A program made the position numbers and the translations under genes. From Streptomyces sp. NBC_00102 (GTDB lineage Bacteria > Actinomycetota > Actinomycetes > Streptomycetales > Streptomycetaceae), in assembly GCF_026343115.1 (NCBI RefSeq), contig NZ_JAPEMC010000004.1, positions 62,001 to 126,000 on the forward strand: a stretch of DNA of 64,000 nucleotides, written 5' to 3'. Under the pieces are notes generated by a model. That model was given only the letters and a program-made list of their open reading frames with translations. It had not been told where the DNA came from and made no database searches. Of this stretch, positions 8,334 to 16,839 are shown piece after piece. Each line of letters opens with the position of its first letter. The stretch's first letter is position 1.

Positions 8334-9463
8334 CGTCGTCCGCCCCCTCTCCGCTTCCGGGGACGAGGCGCTTCCTCTTCCTCTTCCTCTTCCTCCTCGT
8401 CGTCCACGTCGTCCTCGTCCCCCTCTTCCTCCTCCTCTTCGTCCTCGTACTCGCCGTCGTCCGCGCCCTCTTCGTCCTCGTCTTCGGCTTCCTCGTCTTC
8501 GTCCTCGTCCTCGTACTCGCCGTCGCCGTCTTCCTCCTCCTCGTCCTCGTACTCGCCGTCGCCGTCTTCCTCCTCCTCGTCGCCCTCGTACTCCTGACCT
8601 TCCTGCTCTTCCTGTTCTTCCTCCTCCGCCACGGCGTCCTCGTGCGAGACGACGACCTCACCATCGCGGATCTCACCGCGCCAGCCCTCGGGAGGTTCGG
8701 CGCTGAGGGTGACGTAACGCTGGAAGTGCTTGAAGTCCAGGCGGATGCGACGCCCCTGGACACGCCAGAGGTTGCCCGTCTTCTCGAAGAAGCCCGCCGG
8801 GTAGTACTCGACGACCAGGACGATCCTGGTCAGGGAGGGCGCCAACTCGTGGAAGCTGACCGCGCCGCGCGTGCTGCCTTTGGCTCCCTCGGACGTCCAC
8901 ACGATCCGTTCGTCGGGAATCTGCTCCTGCACGGTGGCCTTGAAGCCGCGGGACGAAGGACCGATCTTCACCTTCCAGTCGCTCTCCATCTCGTCGCCCA
9001 TCGAGACGCTCTGGACGCCCTTGGTGAAGCTGCTGAACTGGTCGTACTGCGTCCAGTGGTCGTACGCCTCGCGCAACGGCACGCCCACATCGAGGACTTC
9101 GACGATGTTCATCGACTTCCCGCCCGACTTGCTCTTCCCCCCGCCCTTTCCGCCGCCTCCGTCCCCACCCCCGCCGAAGGCTTCCTTCGCCTTGCCCACC
9201 ACGTTGTCCTTCACTCCCTTGGCCTTCTCGGACACGAAGGCCTTCAGGGGAGACTCCCCTTGCAGGACACGCGAGCCGATCGCGGGCAAGGACCCACCGT
9301 TCTGGGCGACGTCGGTGAGCTGGCTCGTGACGTCCGTGAGCTTCTCCCCGGCCTTTCCGGCCAGTCGCTCCACCTGGCCGGAGAGATAGCCCGAGAGCTC
9401 CTCGCGCAGCCGCTCGACACCTGACACCTGGTCCTCGGGACCGTCCTTCTCGCTGCTGGCCAT
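8330..9463 (-). CDS. gvpZ: GvpZ-like protein: SRPBCC domain with long acidic tail
   Basis: A 377-residue protein from ATG 9463, 6 bp after the gvpY stop. The first 115 residues are amphipathic ([21 protein letters not shown]) and end in a Gly/Lys-rich linker. Residues about 118-275 are a START/polyketide-cyclase fold: [20 protein letters not shown], then [16 protein letters not shown] and [18 protein letters not shown]. The last 100 residues are almost only Glu and Asp and close with [11 protein letters not shown]. Streptomyces gvp operons carry gvpZ at this place; its role in vesicles is undefined. The acidic tail includes a perfect 36-bp tandem repeat. Confidence 0.85.
   Translation of the reverse strand: MASSEKDGPEDQVSGVERLREELSGYLSGQVERLAGKAGEKLTDVTSQLTDVAQNGGSLPAIGSRVLQGESPLKAFVSEKAKGVKDNVVGKAKEAFGGGGDGGGGKGGGKSKSGGKSMNIVEVLDVGVPLREAYDHWTQYDQFSSFTKGVQSVSMGDEMESDWKVKIGPSSRGFKATVQEQIPDERIVWTSEGAKGSTRGAVSFHELAPSLTRIVLVVEYYPAGFFEKTGNLWRVQGRRIRLDFKHFQRYVTLSAEPPEGWRGEIRDGEVVVSHEDAVAEEEEQEEQEGQEYEGDEEEEDGDGEYEDEEEEDGDGEYEDEDEDEEAEDEDEEGADDGEYEDEEEEEEGDEDDVDDEEEEEEEEEAPRPRKRRGGGRR
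8509..8580. repeat. perfect 36-bp tandem duplication inside gvpZ
   Basis: Two identical 36-bp units at 8509-8544 and 8545-8580 encode a repeated 12-residue acidic block ([12 protein letters not shown], read on the minus strand). The absence of any mismatch, including at third positions, indicates a recent in-frame duplication by slippage. Confidence 0.9.
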
Positions 9464-9469
9464 GGCTCG

Positions 9470-10429
9470 CTACCTCCGGCGATCGGCGCGCTTGGAAGCC
9501 GTCCGCTTGGACGACGACGTCTTCTTGGCCGCTGCGCTCTTCTTGGCCGGCGCCTTCTTCGCAGCGGTCTTCTTGGCCGGGGCCTTCTTCGCGGGCGGCT
9601 TGCCCGGGGCCTTTTTCGCGGGCGCCTTCTTGGCCGCGCTCTTCTTGGCGGGAGCGGCCTTCTTGGCAGGCGCCGACTTCTTCGCCGCCTTCTTGGCGGG
9701 AGCGGACTTCTTCGCCGGGGGAGCCTTCTTCGCCGCCTTCTTCGCGGGCGCCGACTGCTTGGGCTCCGCCTTCTTGGCGGGCGCCTTCTTCGCTGCCGCC
9801 TTCTTGGCGGCACCGCGCGAGGGGGGTGTTCCCGAGCGCTTACGGGCGCGGGGCTTCGGGGCAGGTTCCTCCTCGGGCTCGTCCTCGTCCTCGTCCTCGT
9901 CCTCGTCTTCCTCTTCCTCTTCCTCTTCCTCCTCGGGCTCCCCTTCGTCTTCGTCCTCTTCTTCGTCCTCGTCCTCGTCTTCGCCTTCGGGCTCCTCCTC
10001 CCAGGGCTCCTCGTCCTCCTGGGCCTCGTCCTCGTCTTCGTCCTCGTAGGCCTCGTCTTCGTACTCCTCGTCTTCGTCCTCGTCCCCGCCCTCGATCTCC
10101 TCGGCAGGGCGCCCTCGTTCGCCCAGGCGGGCCGTGCGATCGCCGATCGCCTCGGCCAGCGAGACCATCCCGCGGTTGGCGGCGGCCGAGACCGCCTGGC
10201 GACCCGCGTCGAGGACCTCGCCCCGCAACTGCTCCTGCAGTTCGGCGATCTGCGGCACGTCGTTCAGCCGGCGCATGCCCTCGGCCGCGAGTTGCTTCGG
10301 TTCGAGGCCGAACCGCCGTCCCGCCAGGTAGGTCGCGACCGTGATCGCGAGCCGGCCCTTCTTCGTCCGCCCGAGTACGTATCCACCCACCACCGCGGCA
10401 GCGAGCGTCACCTTGGCCGTGTCGTCCAT
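9470..10429 (-). CDS. gvpY: GvpY-like protein: acidic block followed by histone-H1-like basic tail
   Basis: A 319-residue protein from ATG 10429. Residues 1-110 form an ordinary domain ([19 protein letters not shown], then [20 protein letters not shown]). Residues about 115-205 are dominated by Glu/Asp. The last 110 residues are lysine/alanine/proline repeats of the AKKAPAKK type, as in histone H1-like proteins such as HupS and eukaryotic H1. The position between gvpG and gvpZ fits gvpY of Streptomyces. The strongly bipolar charge suggests binding to polyanions or to the acidic tail of GvpZ; this is inference. Confidence 0.85.
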   Translation of the reverse strand: MDDTAKVTLAAAVVGGYVLGRTKKGRLAITVATYLAGRRFGLEPKQLAAEGMRRLNDVPQIAELQEQLRGEVLDAGRQAVSAAANRGMVSLAEAIGDRTARLGERGRPAEEIEGGDEDEDEEYEDEAYEDEDEDEAQEDEEPWEEEPEGEDEDEDEEEDEDEGEPEEEEEEEEEDEDEDEDEDEPEEEPAPKPRARKRSGTPPSRGAAKKAAAKKAPAKKAEPKQSAPAKKAAKKAPPAKKSAPAKKAAKKSAPAKKAAPAKKSAAKKAPAKKAPGKPPAKKAPAKKTAAKKAPAKKSAAAKKTSSSKRTASKRADRRR

Positions 10430-10432
10430 GGT

Positions 10433-10690
10433 TCAGTCACCTTCGATCGTCCGGTTCGCCGCCACGCCTTCGGCGTGGAGCCGGTCGAGCAGCAGTTCCT
10501 CTTGACGTTCGAACTCCTCGATGTCGATGAGTCCGTCCTCGAAATCGCGGTTCAACGCGACCAGTTGGGCTCTGAGGACGGTCGGATCGTTCAACTCGCG
10601 CTCCGCGGCCCCGTGCACCTTGTCCGCCACCCACACCACCCCGCGAACGGGGGCGAGGGGGAGCAGGAGAATGCCGGTGATCAGCCCCAT
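10433..10690 (-). CDS. gvpG: gas vesicle protein GvpG
   Basis: An 85-residue protein from ATG 10690; its start lies inside the last 10 bp of gvpF. Sequence [18 protein letters not shown] followed by [20 protein letters not shown] is the GvpG pattern: a short hydrophobic N-terminus and a charged helical hairpin. GvpG is an essential accessory protein that binds GvpF/L during assembly. It ends 3 bp before gvpY. Confidence 0.95.
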   Translation of the reverse strand: MGLITGILLLPLAPVRGVVWVADKVHGAAERELNDPTVLRAQLVALNRDFEDGLIDIEEFERQEELLLDRLHAEGVAANRTIEGD

Positions 10691-11445
10691 GCCGCACCCG
10701 TCCGGGCCGGCGCGGGCGAGGGGCCACCCGCGGACACGAAGCTGTAGCAGGGCAGCGGGCCCGCGACCCTGAGGTCGACGTGGTCGGGGCGCGCATCGGC
10801 AAGGCTCCGCGCGGTCGTGCGGAATTCGGCCTCCCGTGCCCGGTCGACCAGGAACGACACGTTGAGTGCGCAGTCGCGCACCTCGGGTCCTCTCGCCACC
10901 GCGTGGGCCGCCGCGGCCAGCTCGGCCACGATCCGCTCCCCGGCCTCGGCCGCCCTGCGCGCGAGCGCCTTGGCCACGGCTTCACCCAGTCGCACCGACG
11001 CCTCGTACCCAGGAGTCCGCCGGGCGTCCTGACGGAGCCGGCGCACCTGTGGTTCCTCGGCGACCACGGAGGCGAGCGCGTCCTGCGCGGGGAACGCCTT
11101 CACGTTGATCTCCACGCGCCCGGCCAGCTGCTCCAGGGCCTCCAGGCATGCCTTCTCGGTCGCGGCCAGTTGCTGGAGCACCGTCTGCTCGCCCGTCGCC
11201 ACCATGCCGAAGCGCATGGGCAGTACGGAGTCGACCTCCGCGAGCCGGACCAGCAACTCCTGGTGCGCCATGAGATCCCGGCGTCGGGCGCGCAGCCGTG
11301 CGGGCGCCTCGCTGACCACGGCACGTACCGCTCCCCGGCCGATGGCCGTGAGGCGGGCCGGGGGAGTACCGACACCGCTCAGCCCGGTCGGGACGGCGGT
11401 GGTGTGGCGGACGATGCCGTAGACGTACACACCCTGCGTGGGCAT
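10681..11445 (-). CDS. gvpF: gas vesicle protein GvpF (GvpL/GvpF family)
   Basis: A 254-residue protein from ATG 11445, 3 bp after the gvpA stop. It opens [14 protein letters not shown] and carries the family signature [13 protein letters not shown] (P-M-R-F-G) and EINVKAFPA in the central beta domain, then [17 protein letters not shown] and a C-terminal GPLPCYSFV. GvpF keeps GvpA in a competent state and sits at the growing gas-facing surface. It is better conserved than the second paralogue, gvpL, in this operon. Confidence 0.95.
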   Translation of the reverse strand: MPTQGVYVYGIVRHTTAVPTGLSGVGTPPARLTAIGRGAVRAVVSEAPARLRARRRDLMAHQELLVRLAEVDSVLPMRFGMVATGEQTVLQQLAATEKACLEALEQLAGRVEINVKAFPAQDALASVVAEEPQVRRLRQDARRTPGYEASVRLGEAVAKALARRAAEAGERIVAELAAAAHAVARGPEVRDCALNVSFLVDRAREAEFRTTARSLADARPDHVDLRVAGPLPCYSFVSAGGPSPAPARTGAAWG

Positions 11446-11448
11446 GGC

Positions 11449-11919
11449 TCAGGCCTCCACGGGACGGCGGCGACGGGCGCCGCCGGATCGCTCGGGGGCG
11501 CGCCGCTTCTTGGGGCGTACGGGCTCGTCCGCCTCTTCGACCGCATCCTCCGGATCCGCGTCGTGGTCGTCGGCGCCCACGGCCTTGCGCACGGTGTCGC
11601 CGACCGTCGACGCGGCCTTCCGCACCTTGCGCTTGCCGATCGACTTGGCGGCGGTCCCGCCGAGCAGTTCGGGGATCGTCGTGCTGCCTGAATCCCGTTC
11701 CAGGTCCAGACGGTTGCACGCCTCCGCGAACCGCAGATACGTGTCCACACTCGCCACGACGATGCGGGCGTCGATCTTCAAGATCTCGATCCCGACCAGG
11801 GACACCCGGATGAAGACGTCGATCACCATGCCCCGGTCCAGGATGAGCTCCAGCACGTCGTACAGGGTGCCGGAACGTGGGGGGCAGGTGACTTCGTCGG
11901 AGTAGGAGGTCGTGGCCAT
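11449..11919 (-). CDS. gvpA: gas vesicle structural protein GvpA
   Basis: A 156-residue protein from ATG 11919 behind GGAAGGA, 29 bp after gvpO. The wall-forming core is clear: [40 protein letters not shown] and [16 protein letters not shown], that is helix, two beta strands, helix. GvpA polymerises into the ribbed shell of the vesicle. The core ends near residue 65; the remaining 90 residues are a low-complexity charged tail with basic and acidic stretches, longer than in classical about 70-residue GvpA proteins. That extension is known in Streptomyces homologues. Confidence 0.95.
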   Translation of the reverse strand: MATTSYSDEVTCPPRSGTLYDVLELILDRGMVIDVFIRVSLVGIEILKIDARIVVASVDTYLRFAEACNRLDLERDSGSTTIPELLGGTAAKSIGKRKVRKAASTVGDTVRKAVGADDHDADPEDAVEEADEPVRPKKRRAPERSGGARRRRPVEA

Positions 11920-11948
11920 GCGGGTCCTTCCGGTTCTGGGGCGCCGCG

Positions 11949-12269
11949 TCACTCGTCGGCGGAACCCCGTCGGTAGCGGCGCACTCGGCGGTACTCCACG
12001 AGTTCGCCCTCCTGGTCGAGCCGTACCTCGTACGAGGCGAGAAGACTCGTCGTGTCGGGGATGCGGGGCACCTCCAGGACGTCGACGACCACGCACCAGC
12101 CCTCGTCGTCGGCCCGCCGGACCGCGGAGACACCCTCCAGTGGATGCGCGATCAAGCCCTCCAAACTCTGGCAGGCCGCTCGGGCCGCTCCCTGAGGGCC
12201 GCCGCCCGGGGAGCCCTTGTGCGCGGCGGGCGAGGTGTGCGCGGCCCGCTTACGACGTGTCTCTGCCAT
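11949..12269 (-). CDS. gvpO: gas vesicle protein GvpO
   Basis: A 106-residue protein from ATG 12269 with a weak GAGAA upstream. The first 35 residues are basic and flexible. The conserved domain reads [40 protein letters not shown] and [15 protein letters not shown], the GvpO pattern. It is the first gene of the operon gvpO-A-F-G-Y-Z-J-L-S-K. Haloarchaeal GvpO is needed for vesicle formation and transcript stability; the bacterial role is less clear. Longer upstream frames are not protein-like. Confidence 0.94.
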   Translation of the reverse strand: MAETRRKRAAHTSPAAHKGSPGGGPQGAARAACQSLEGLIAHPLEGVSAVRRADDEGWCVVVDVLEVPRIPDTTSLLASYEVRLDQEGELVEYRRVRRYRRGSADE

Positions 12270-12424
12270 GGTTCTCAGTCTGGGCGCCCCCACGCGTGAT
12301 GCATCTTGGGCGGAGCCATCGGCGCATACCCGCTGGTCCGCCCCGGCCGCGGTGAGAATCCGGTCCACCGGGCCCGAGGGGGAAAAGGCGCGCATACTCG
12401 AATCACGACGGGACGGAGGACGTC

Positions 12425-12580
12425 ATGATCGTTCTCGGTGTGATCCTGCTGGTGATCGGCTTGATCACCGGGCTTTCCATCCTGTGGACGATCGGCATCG
12501 TGCTGCTGGTCGTCGGGGCGGTGTTGCTCCTGCTCGGCGCGACGGGGCGTGCGGTGGGCGGCAGACGGCATTACTGGTAG
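12425..12580 (+). CDS. small two-helix membrane protein, DUF6131-like
   Basis: A 51-residue protein from ATG 12425, preceded by GGAGGA. It is nearly all hydrophobic, with two membrane segments (VLGVILLVIGLITG and IGIVLLVVGAVLLLLG) and a C-terminal GRAVGGRRHYW that matches the actinobacterial DUF6131 family. Function is unknown. It is divergent from gvpO, with 155 bp between the starts, and is followed by a good hairpin terminator. Confidence 0.85.
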   Translation: MIVLGVILLVIGLITGLSILWTIGIVLLVVGAVLLLLGATGRAVGGRRHYW

Positions 12581-12692
12581 AAGCGGCAACGGTTGCGCGC
12601 GCGGCCGACGTTGCCGGAGCCCGGTCGGCCGTCCCGCGGACGACCGGTCTCATACCCCACCGCGCGCAGGGCTGTTGCCGCATGATCGGCGA

Positions 12693-12730
12693 GGTGGTAC
12701 CCGGCCCCGAGGGACCGGTACCACCCTTTT
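12693..12730 (+). terminator. hairpin terminator after the DUF6131-like gene
   Basis: GGTGGTACC..GG (12693-12704) pairs with CCGGTACCACC (12715-12725), leaving one bulged C, and is followed by CTTTT. This is one of the few U-tailed hairpins in the window. Confidence 0.75.
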
Positions 12731-12772
12731 CCGTGTCCGCGTCGGCATGCAGAGGTGCAAATTTCTCGCAAT

Positions 12773-12801
12773 GTGACAAAACGGTCAGGCGGTACTAGAT
12801 T
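12773..12801 (+). promoter_or_regulatory. candidate housekeeping promoter for the antiporter/arginine deiminase pair
   Basis: GTGACA (12773-12778) and TAGATT (12796-12801) are separated by 17 bp, with 5/6 and 4/6 matches to the vegetative consensus. The start codon is 83 bp downstream. The stretch is visibly AT-richer than its surroundings. Confidence 0.5.
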
Positions 12802-12884
12802 CCCGTCGCAATGAACGTGTGTCAGATCGACCGGAGCGCACCTTCCTCGCGCGGACCGGAAGAGGCACCTCGCGGAGGGGAACC

Positions 12885-14345
12885 ATGACCAACGCCGAGG
12901 CTGGTACCGGCACACCCGCCGAGGCGTCGTCGCCCGCGGCCAAACTGACTCTGATCACCCTGACGACCATGGTCGTCGGCTCCATGGTCGGCGCCGGCGT
13001 CTTCTCGCTGCCCCGGCGGTTCGCCGAGGAGACGGGGGTCGCCGGTGCCCTGATCTCGTGGGCAGTCGCAGGCATCGGCATGCTGATGCTCGCCTTCGTC
13101 TTCCAGAAACTCGCGGTCCGCAAACCCGACCTCGACGCAGGTGTGTACGCCTACGCCAAGGCCGGGTTCGGTGAGTACCTCGGCTTCTTCTCGGCCTTCG
13201 GCTACTGGGCCAGCGCCTGCGTCGGCAACGTGACCTACTGGGTCCTCATCATGTCCACCATCGGGGCCATCGCCCCGGCCCTCGGAGACGGAGACACGGC
13301 GCTCGCCATCGTGCTCTCGTCGGTGGGGCTGTGGGCGTTCTTCTTCCTCATCCGGCGCGGGGTGAAGGAAGCGGCGGCGATCAACCGCATCGTGACGGTG
13401 GCGAAGGTCGTCCCGATCCTCGTCTTCGTGATCCTCGCCCTCTTCTGCCTCGACACCTCCGTCTTCGCCGACAACTTCGGCGGCGCCGACTACGCGGGCT
13501 CGCTCTTCAACCAGGTGCGCGGCACCATGCTGGCCACCGTCTTCGTCTTTCTCGGAGTCGAGGGGGCCAGCGTCTACTCCCGCCATGCCAAGCGCCGCGA
13601 GGACGTGGGCCGGGCCACCGTCCTCGGGTTCCTCAGTGTCTTCGCGGTCTTCGCCTCCGTCACCATCGTCTCGTACGGCATCATGCCGATGGGCGAGATC
13701 GCCGAACTCCGACAACCGTCCATGGCCGGGGTACTGGAAGCGGCGGTCGGCACCTGGGGCAAGGTCTTCGTGAGCGTGGGGCTCATCATCTCGGTCCTCG
13801 GCGCCTACCTGGCGTGGACGCTGATGGCCGCAGAGGTGCTCTTCGTCGCCGCCAAGGACGACGACATGCCCCGCTTCCTGGGCCGCTCCACCGCCGCGGA
13901 CGTGCCCGTGCCGGCCCTGCTCATGACCACCGCGCTCAGTCAGATCGTCCTCGTCATCACCGCCTTCTCGGACGACGCTTTCAACTTCGCGCTCGACCTG
14001 ACCAGCGCGCTCACCCTGATCCCGTTCCTGCTGGCCGCCGCCTTCGCCGTGAAGATCGCGCTGCGGCCCGAACGCGAAGGCGCAGTCGGCGGCGCCACCA
14101 GGGGAGAGCTGATCGTCGCCGCCCTCGCGACCCTCTACACGGCCTTCCTGCTCTACGCCGCGGGGCTGAAGTTCGTCCTCGTCTCGTTCATCATCTACGC
14201 CCCGGCGACCTTCCTCTTCATCAAGGCCAGGCGGGAGCAGAACCGCGGGCTCTTCTCACCGGCCGAAGCGGTCATCTGCGCCGTCTCGATCGCGGGTGCC
14301 GTCATGGGCGTGATCGCCCTGGCTGCCGGCTGGATCGAACTCTGA
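12885..14345 (+). CDS. arcD: APC-family arginine:ornithine antiporter
   Basis: A 486-residue membrane protein. ATG 12885 is preceded by GGAGGGG; an in-frame start at 12819 is not. The N-terminus has the APC signature GSMVGAGVFSLPRRFAEETG (helix 1 unwound region), followed by about twelve hydrophobic segments including AFGYWASACVGNVTYWVLIM. It resembles the arginine/ornithine antiporters ArcD/YdgI, which exchange extracellular arginine for ornithine. The downstream arginine deiminase gene 48 bp away supports this substrate. The charged cytoplasmic loops and the C-terminal helix pair are complete. Confidence 0.87.
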   Translation: MTNAEAGTGTPAEASSPAAKLTLITLTTMVVGSMVGAGVFSLPRRFAEETGVAGALISWAVAGIGMLMLAFVFQKLAVRKPDLDAGVYAYAKAGFGEYLGFFSAFGYWASACVGNVTYWVLIMSTIGAIAPALGDGDTALAIVLSSVGLWAFFFLIRRGVKEAAAINRIVTVAKVVPILVFVILALFCLDTSVFADNFGGADYAGSLFNQVRGTMLATVFVFLGVEGASVYSRHAKRREDVGRATVLGFLSVFAVFASVTIVSYGIMPMGEIAELRQPSMAGVLEAAVGTWGKVFVSVGLIISVLGAYLAWTLMAAEVLFVAAKDDDMPRFLGRSTAADVPVPALLMTTALSQIVLVITAFSDDAFNFALDLTSALTLIPFLLAAAFAVKIALRPEREGAVGGATRGELIVAALATLYTAFLLYAAGLKFVLVSFIIYAPATFLFIKARREQNRGLFSPAEAVICAVSIAGAVMGVIALAAGWIEL

Positions 14346-14393
14346 CCCGTCCCACCCCGGCCGCCCCGCCGGTGAACCGCGAAAGGCTTCCCC

Positions 14394-15653
14394 ATGACTG
14401 ACACGAGCGCCCGGAGGCCCGCCCTCGGCGTCCACTCCGAGGTCGGCAAACTGCGCAAGGTCCTGGTCTGCGCACCGGGGATGGCGCACCGGCGGCTCAC
14501 CCCCACCAACGCGGACGACCTGCTCTTCGACGACGTGATGTGGGTGGAGAACGCCCAGCGCGACCACGCCGACTTCGTCAACAAGATGCGCCAGGCCGAC
14601 GTCGAGGTCGTCGAACTGCACGAGCTGCTCGCCGAGACCATGGCGATCCCGGCCGCCCGGGACTGGCTGCTGGACCGCAAGATCACCGCCAACGAGGTCG
14701 GCCTCGGGCTCATCGACAACACCCGAGGCTTCCTGGAGTCGCTGGAGCCCCGTCGGCTCGCCGAGTACCTGATCGGCGGGCTCGCCACCACGGACCTCCC
14801 CGACGAGTTCCGCTCCGGCTACCTGGCTCTGGCCCGCGAGTCGACGGCCGCCCGCGAATACCTCATGCCGCCGCTGCCGAACACCCTCTACACCCGGGAC
14901 ACCACCTGCTGGCTCTACGGAGGCGTCACCCTCAACCCCCTGTACTGGCCCGCCCGCCACGGCGAGACGCTCCTGATGGCCGCCATCTACGCCTTCCACC
15001 CCGACTACCGGGGCGCGAAGGTGTGGTGGGGCGACCCGGAGCAGGACTGGGGCCAGGCCACCTTCGAGGGCGGCGACATCATGCCGGTCGGCAACGGGGT
15101 CGTCCTCATGGGGATGAGCGAGCGGACCTCGCGCCAGGCCATCACGCAGGTCGCCGCCGCCCTCTTCCGCGAGGGCGCCGCCGAACGCGTCATCGTCGCG
15201 GGCATGCCCAAGCTGCGTTCCGCCATGCACCTGGACACCGTCTTCACCTTCGCCGACCGCGACATCGTGACGCTCTATCCGAGGATCATGGACGCGGTCC
15301 ACACCTTCTCCCTCCGCCCCAGCGACAAGGCCCCGGGCGTCGAGATCACGGACGAGGGCTCCACCCCCTTCGTCGACGTCGTGGCCGAAGGGCTCGGTCT
15401 GCCCGCACTGCGGGTGATCGAGACGGGGGGCGACGTGTACGCCTCCGAGCGCCAGCAGTGGGACAGCGGGAACAACGCGGTGGCGCTGGAGCCCGGCGTC
15501 GTCTTCACCTACGACCGCAACACGCAGACGAACACCCTGCTGCGCAAGGCGGGCGTGGAGGTCGTCACCATCGTCGGCGCGGAGCTGGGACGCGGACGCG
15601 GCGGCGGCCACTGCATGACCTGCCCGCTCGTCCGCGACCCCGTCTCCTTCTGA
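14394..15653 (+). CDS. arcA: arginine deiminase
   Basis: A 419-residue enzyme from ATG 14394. It opens [15 protein letters not shown] and contains [53 protein letters not shown] and near the C-terminus GGGHCMTCP with the catalytic Cys at about residue 407. It hydrolyses L-arginine to citrulline and ammonia, the first step of the arginine deiminase pathway. With the antiporter upstream it can take in arginine and raise cytoplasmic pH. The genes arcB and arcC needed for ATP formation are not in the window. Confidence 0.95.
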   Translation: MTDTSARRPALGVHSEVGKLRKVLVCAPGMAHRRLTPTNADDLLFDDVMWVENAQRDHADFVNKMRQADVEVVELHELLAETMAIPAARDWLLDRKITANEVGLGLIDNTRGFLESLEPRRLAEYLIGGLATTDLPDEFRSGYLALARESTAAREYLMPPLPNTLYTRDTTCWLYGGVTLNPLYWPARHGETLLMAAIYAFHPDYRGAKVWWGDPEQDWGQATFEGGDIMPVGNGVVLMGMSERTSRQAITQVAAALFREGAAERVIVAGMPKLRSAMHLDTVFTFADRDIVTLYPRIMDAVHTFSLRPSDKAPGVEITDEGSTPFVDVVAEGLGLPALRVIETGGDVYASERQQWDSGNNAVALEPGVVFTYDRNTQTNTLLRKAGVEVVTIVGAELGRGRGGGHCMTCPLVRDPVSF

Positions 15654-15678
15654 CCGTCCGCAACCCTCCGGCACGGCT

Positions 15679-15730
15679 CCCCGGCACGTCGTGACAGGTC
15701 GTCACGACGGCCCGTCACGACGTGCCGGGG
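15679..15730. terminator. 17-bp perfect inverted repeat between convergent genes, with alternative inner stem
   Basis: Positions 15679-15695 pair perfectly with 15714-15730 (17 bp, 18-nt loop). The inner nine bases of the left arm can instead pair with 15701-15709 (GTCACGACG). The unit GTCGTGAC/GTCACGAC occurs three times. It lies between convergent arcA and the esterase gene and is probably a bidirectional terminator. Confidence 0.8.
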
Positions 15731-15746
15731 AGTGATCGGAGGCGCG

Positions 15747-16727
15747 TCAGGCCGAGGCCGTCAGTTTCCCGGGCAGCCAGGCCAGCTGCGCCGCCTCCTG
15801 ATAGGGGCCGCCGCCCTCGTGGTCGTTGAAGTCGTACACCTCTATCGACTTGTCGGTGTGGGCGTACGCGTTGAACGCCGCGAACACCGTGGACGGCGGG
15901 CAGGTGAGGTCCTCCAACGCCGTCGAGAACAGCGCAGGGGCGGTTGCCCGCGCGGCGAAGTGCACCCCGTCGAAGTAGGCGAGCGTGGCCTTGAGCCGCT
16001 CGGTGCGGCCCCGGTGCGTCTTGAGGTAATTGCCCAGCTCGCGGTACGGGTTGCGGTCGGTCACCGTGAGGGCGCGCGGGAAGTCGCACAGGAACGGCAC
16101 GTCCGGAGCCACGGCCACCAGGTCCGGCACCAGACCGGCGACCGCGAGAGTGATGCCGCCGCCCTGGCTGATCCCGGCGACCGCCGTGCGCGACGCGTCG
16201 ACGAGCGGGTGGGACCTGGCGGCCTCGACCGCCCGGACCGCGTCGGTGTACAGCCGCCGGTAGTAGTAGTCGTGCGGGTCCTCGATGCCCCGGGTCATGA
16301 CTCCGGGGAACGCGGGGCCGCTGCCCACCGGGTCGGCGGTGTCGCCGCCTGCCCAGCCGCTGCCCTGGCCGCGGGTGTCCATGACGAAGTGGGCGAAACC
16401 GGCCGATGCCCAGAGCAGATGGGTGTGCGCGAGACCCCGCCCGCCGCCGTACCCGATGAACTGCACCACCACCGGGAGCGGTTCGGTGGTCCCCGCCGGG
16501 AGCACCAGCCAGCCCTTGACCGGATGTCCGCCGAAGCCGGCGAAGGTCGCGTCGTACACCTCCACCGTCTTCAGGCCCGTGTCGGCGCGGAGTTCGAAGC
16601 GGGCGTCGAGCGGGTGGCTGCGGGTCTCTTCGAGCGTCTTCGACCAGAACGCATCGAAGTCGGCGGGCTCCGCCGACGCGCTGCGGTAGGTGCGGAGTTC
16701 TTCGAGGGACAGGTCGAACAGGGGCAT
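15747..16727 (-). CDS. acetyl-xylan esterase / cephalosporin-C deacetylase family hydrolase
   Basis: A 326-residue alpha/beta hydrolase. The start MPLFDLSLEELRTYR and the following PADFDAFWSKTLEE match the AXE1 (carbohydrate esterase 7) family. It has the oxyanion-loop region VVQFIGYGGGRGLAH, the MDTRGQGSGW signature, the nucleophile elbow AGISQGGGITLA with Ser near residue 185, and C-terminal NDHEGGGPYQ with the catalytic His. CE7 enzymes remove acetyl groups from xylo-oligosaccharides or cephalosporin C. There is no signal peptide, so it is cytoplasmic. Confidence 0.9.
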   Translation of the reverse strand: MPLFDLSLEELRTYRSASAEPADFDAFWSKTLEETRSHPLDARFELRADTGLKTVEVYDATFAGFGGHPVKGWLVLPAGTTEPLPVVVQFIGYGGGRGLAHTHLLWASAGFAHFVMDTRGQGSGWAGGDTADPVGSGPAFPGVMTRGIEDPHDYYYRRLYTDAVRAVEAARSHPLVDASRTAVAGISQGGGITLAVAGLVPDLVAVAPDVPFLCDFPRALTVTDRNPYRELGNYLKTHRGRTERLKATLAYFDGVHFAARATAPALFSTALEDLTCPPSTVFAAFNAYAHTDKSIEVYDFNDHEGGGPYQEAAQLAWLPGKLTASA

Positions 16728-16839
16728 TTGCGGGGCCGCCTTCGTCGCACGGATCAGTGATCACACGGTACGTGCGCACCCCGGGTGGGCAGAACCCGAT
16801 TTCGCCCTCGGCCGACTCCGCCGGGGGCATTCGTCGTGG

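Larger units (their letters stand above)
12581..12884 (+). other. intergenic region with terminator and arcD-like promoter
   Basis: About 300 bp holding the hairpin terminator at 12693-12730 and a promoter-like pair at 12773-12801, with no supported gene. A TGAC-N6-GTCA inverted repeat (12774-12787) overlaps the -35 element and could bind a regulator. Confidence 0.6.

Noticed and set aside
7141..8763. A 540-residue fusion of an acidic repeat protein with GvpL
   Set aside because: The first half is gvpZ and gvpJ read in the wrong frame. ATG 7980 in an ATGA overlap is the real gvpL start.
9500..10100. Long simple-sequence tracts taken for a DNA repeat element
   Set aside because: They encode the Lys/Ala and Glu/Asp tails of GvpY and keep the reading frame, so they are explained by protein composition.
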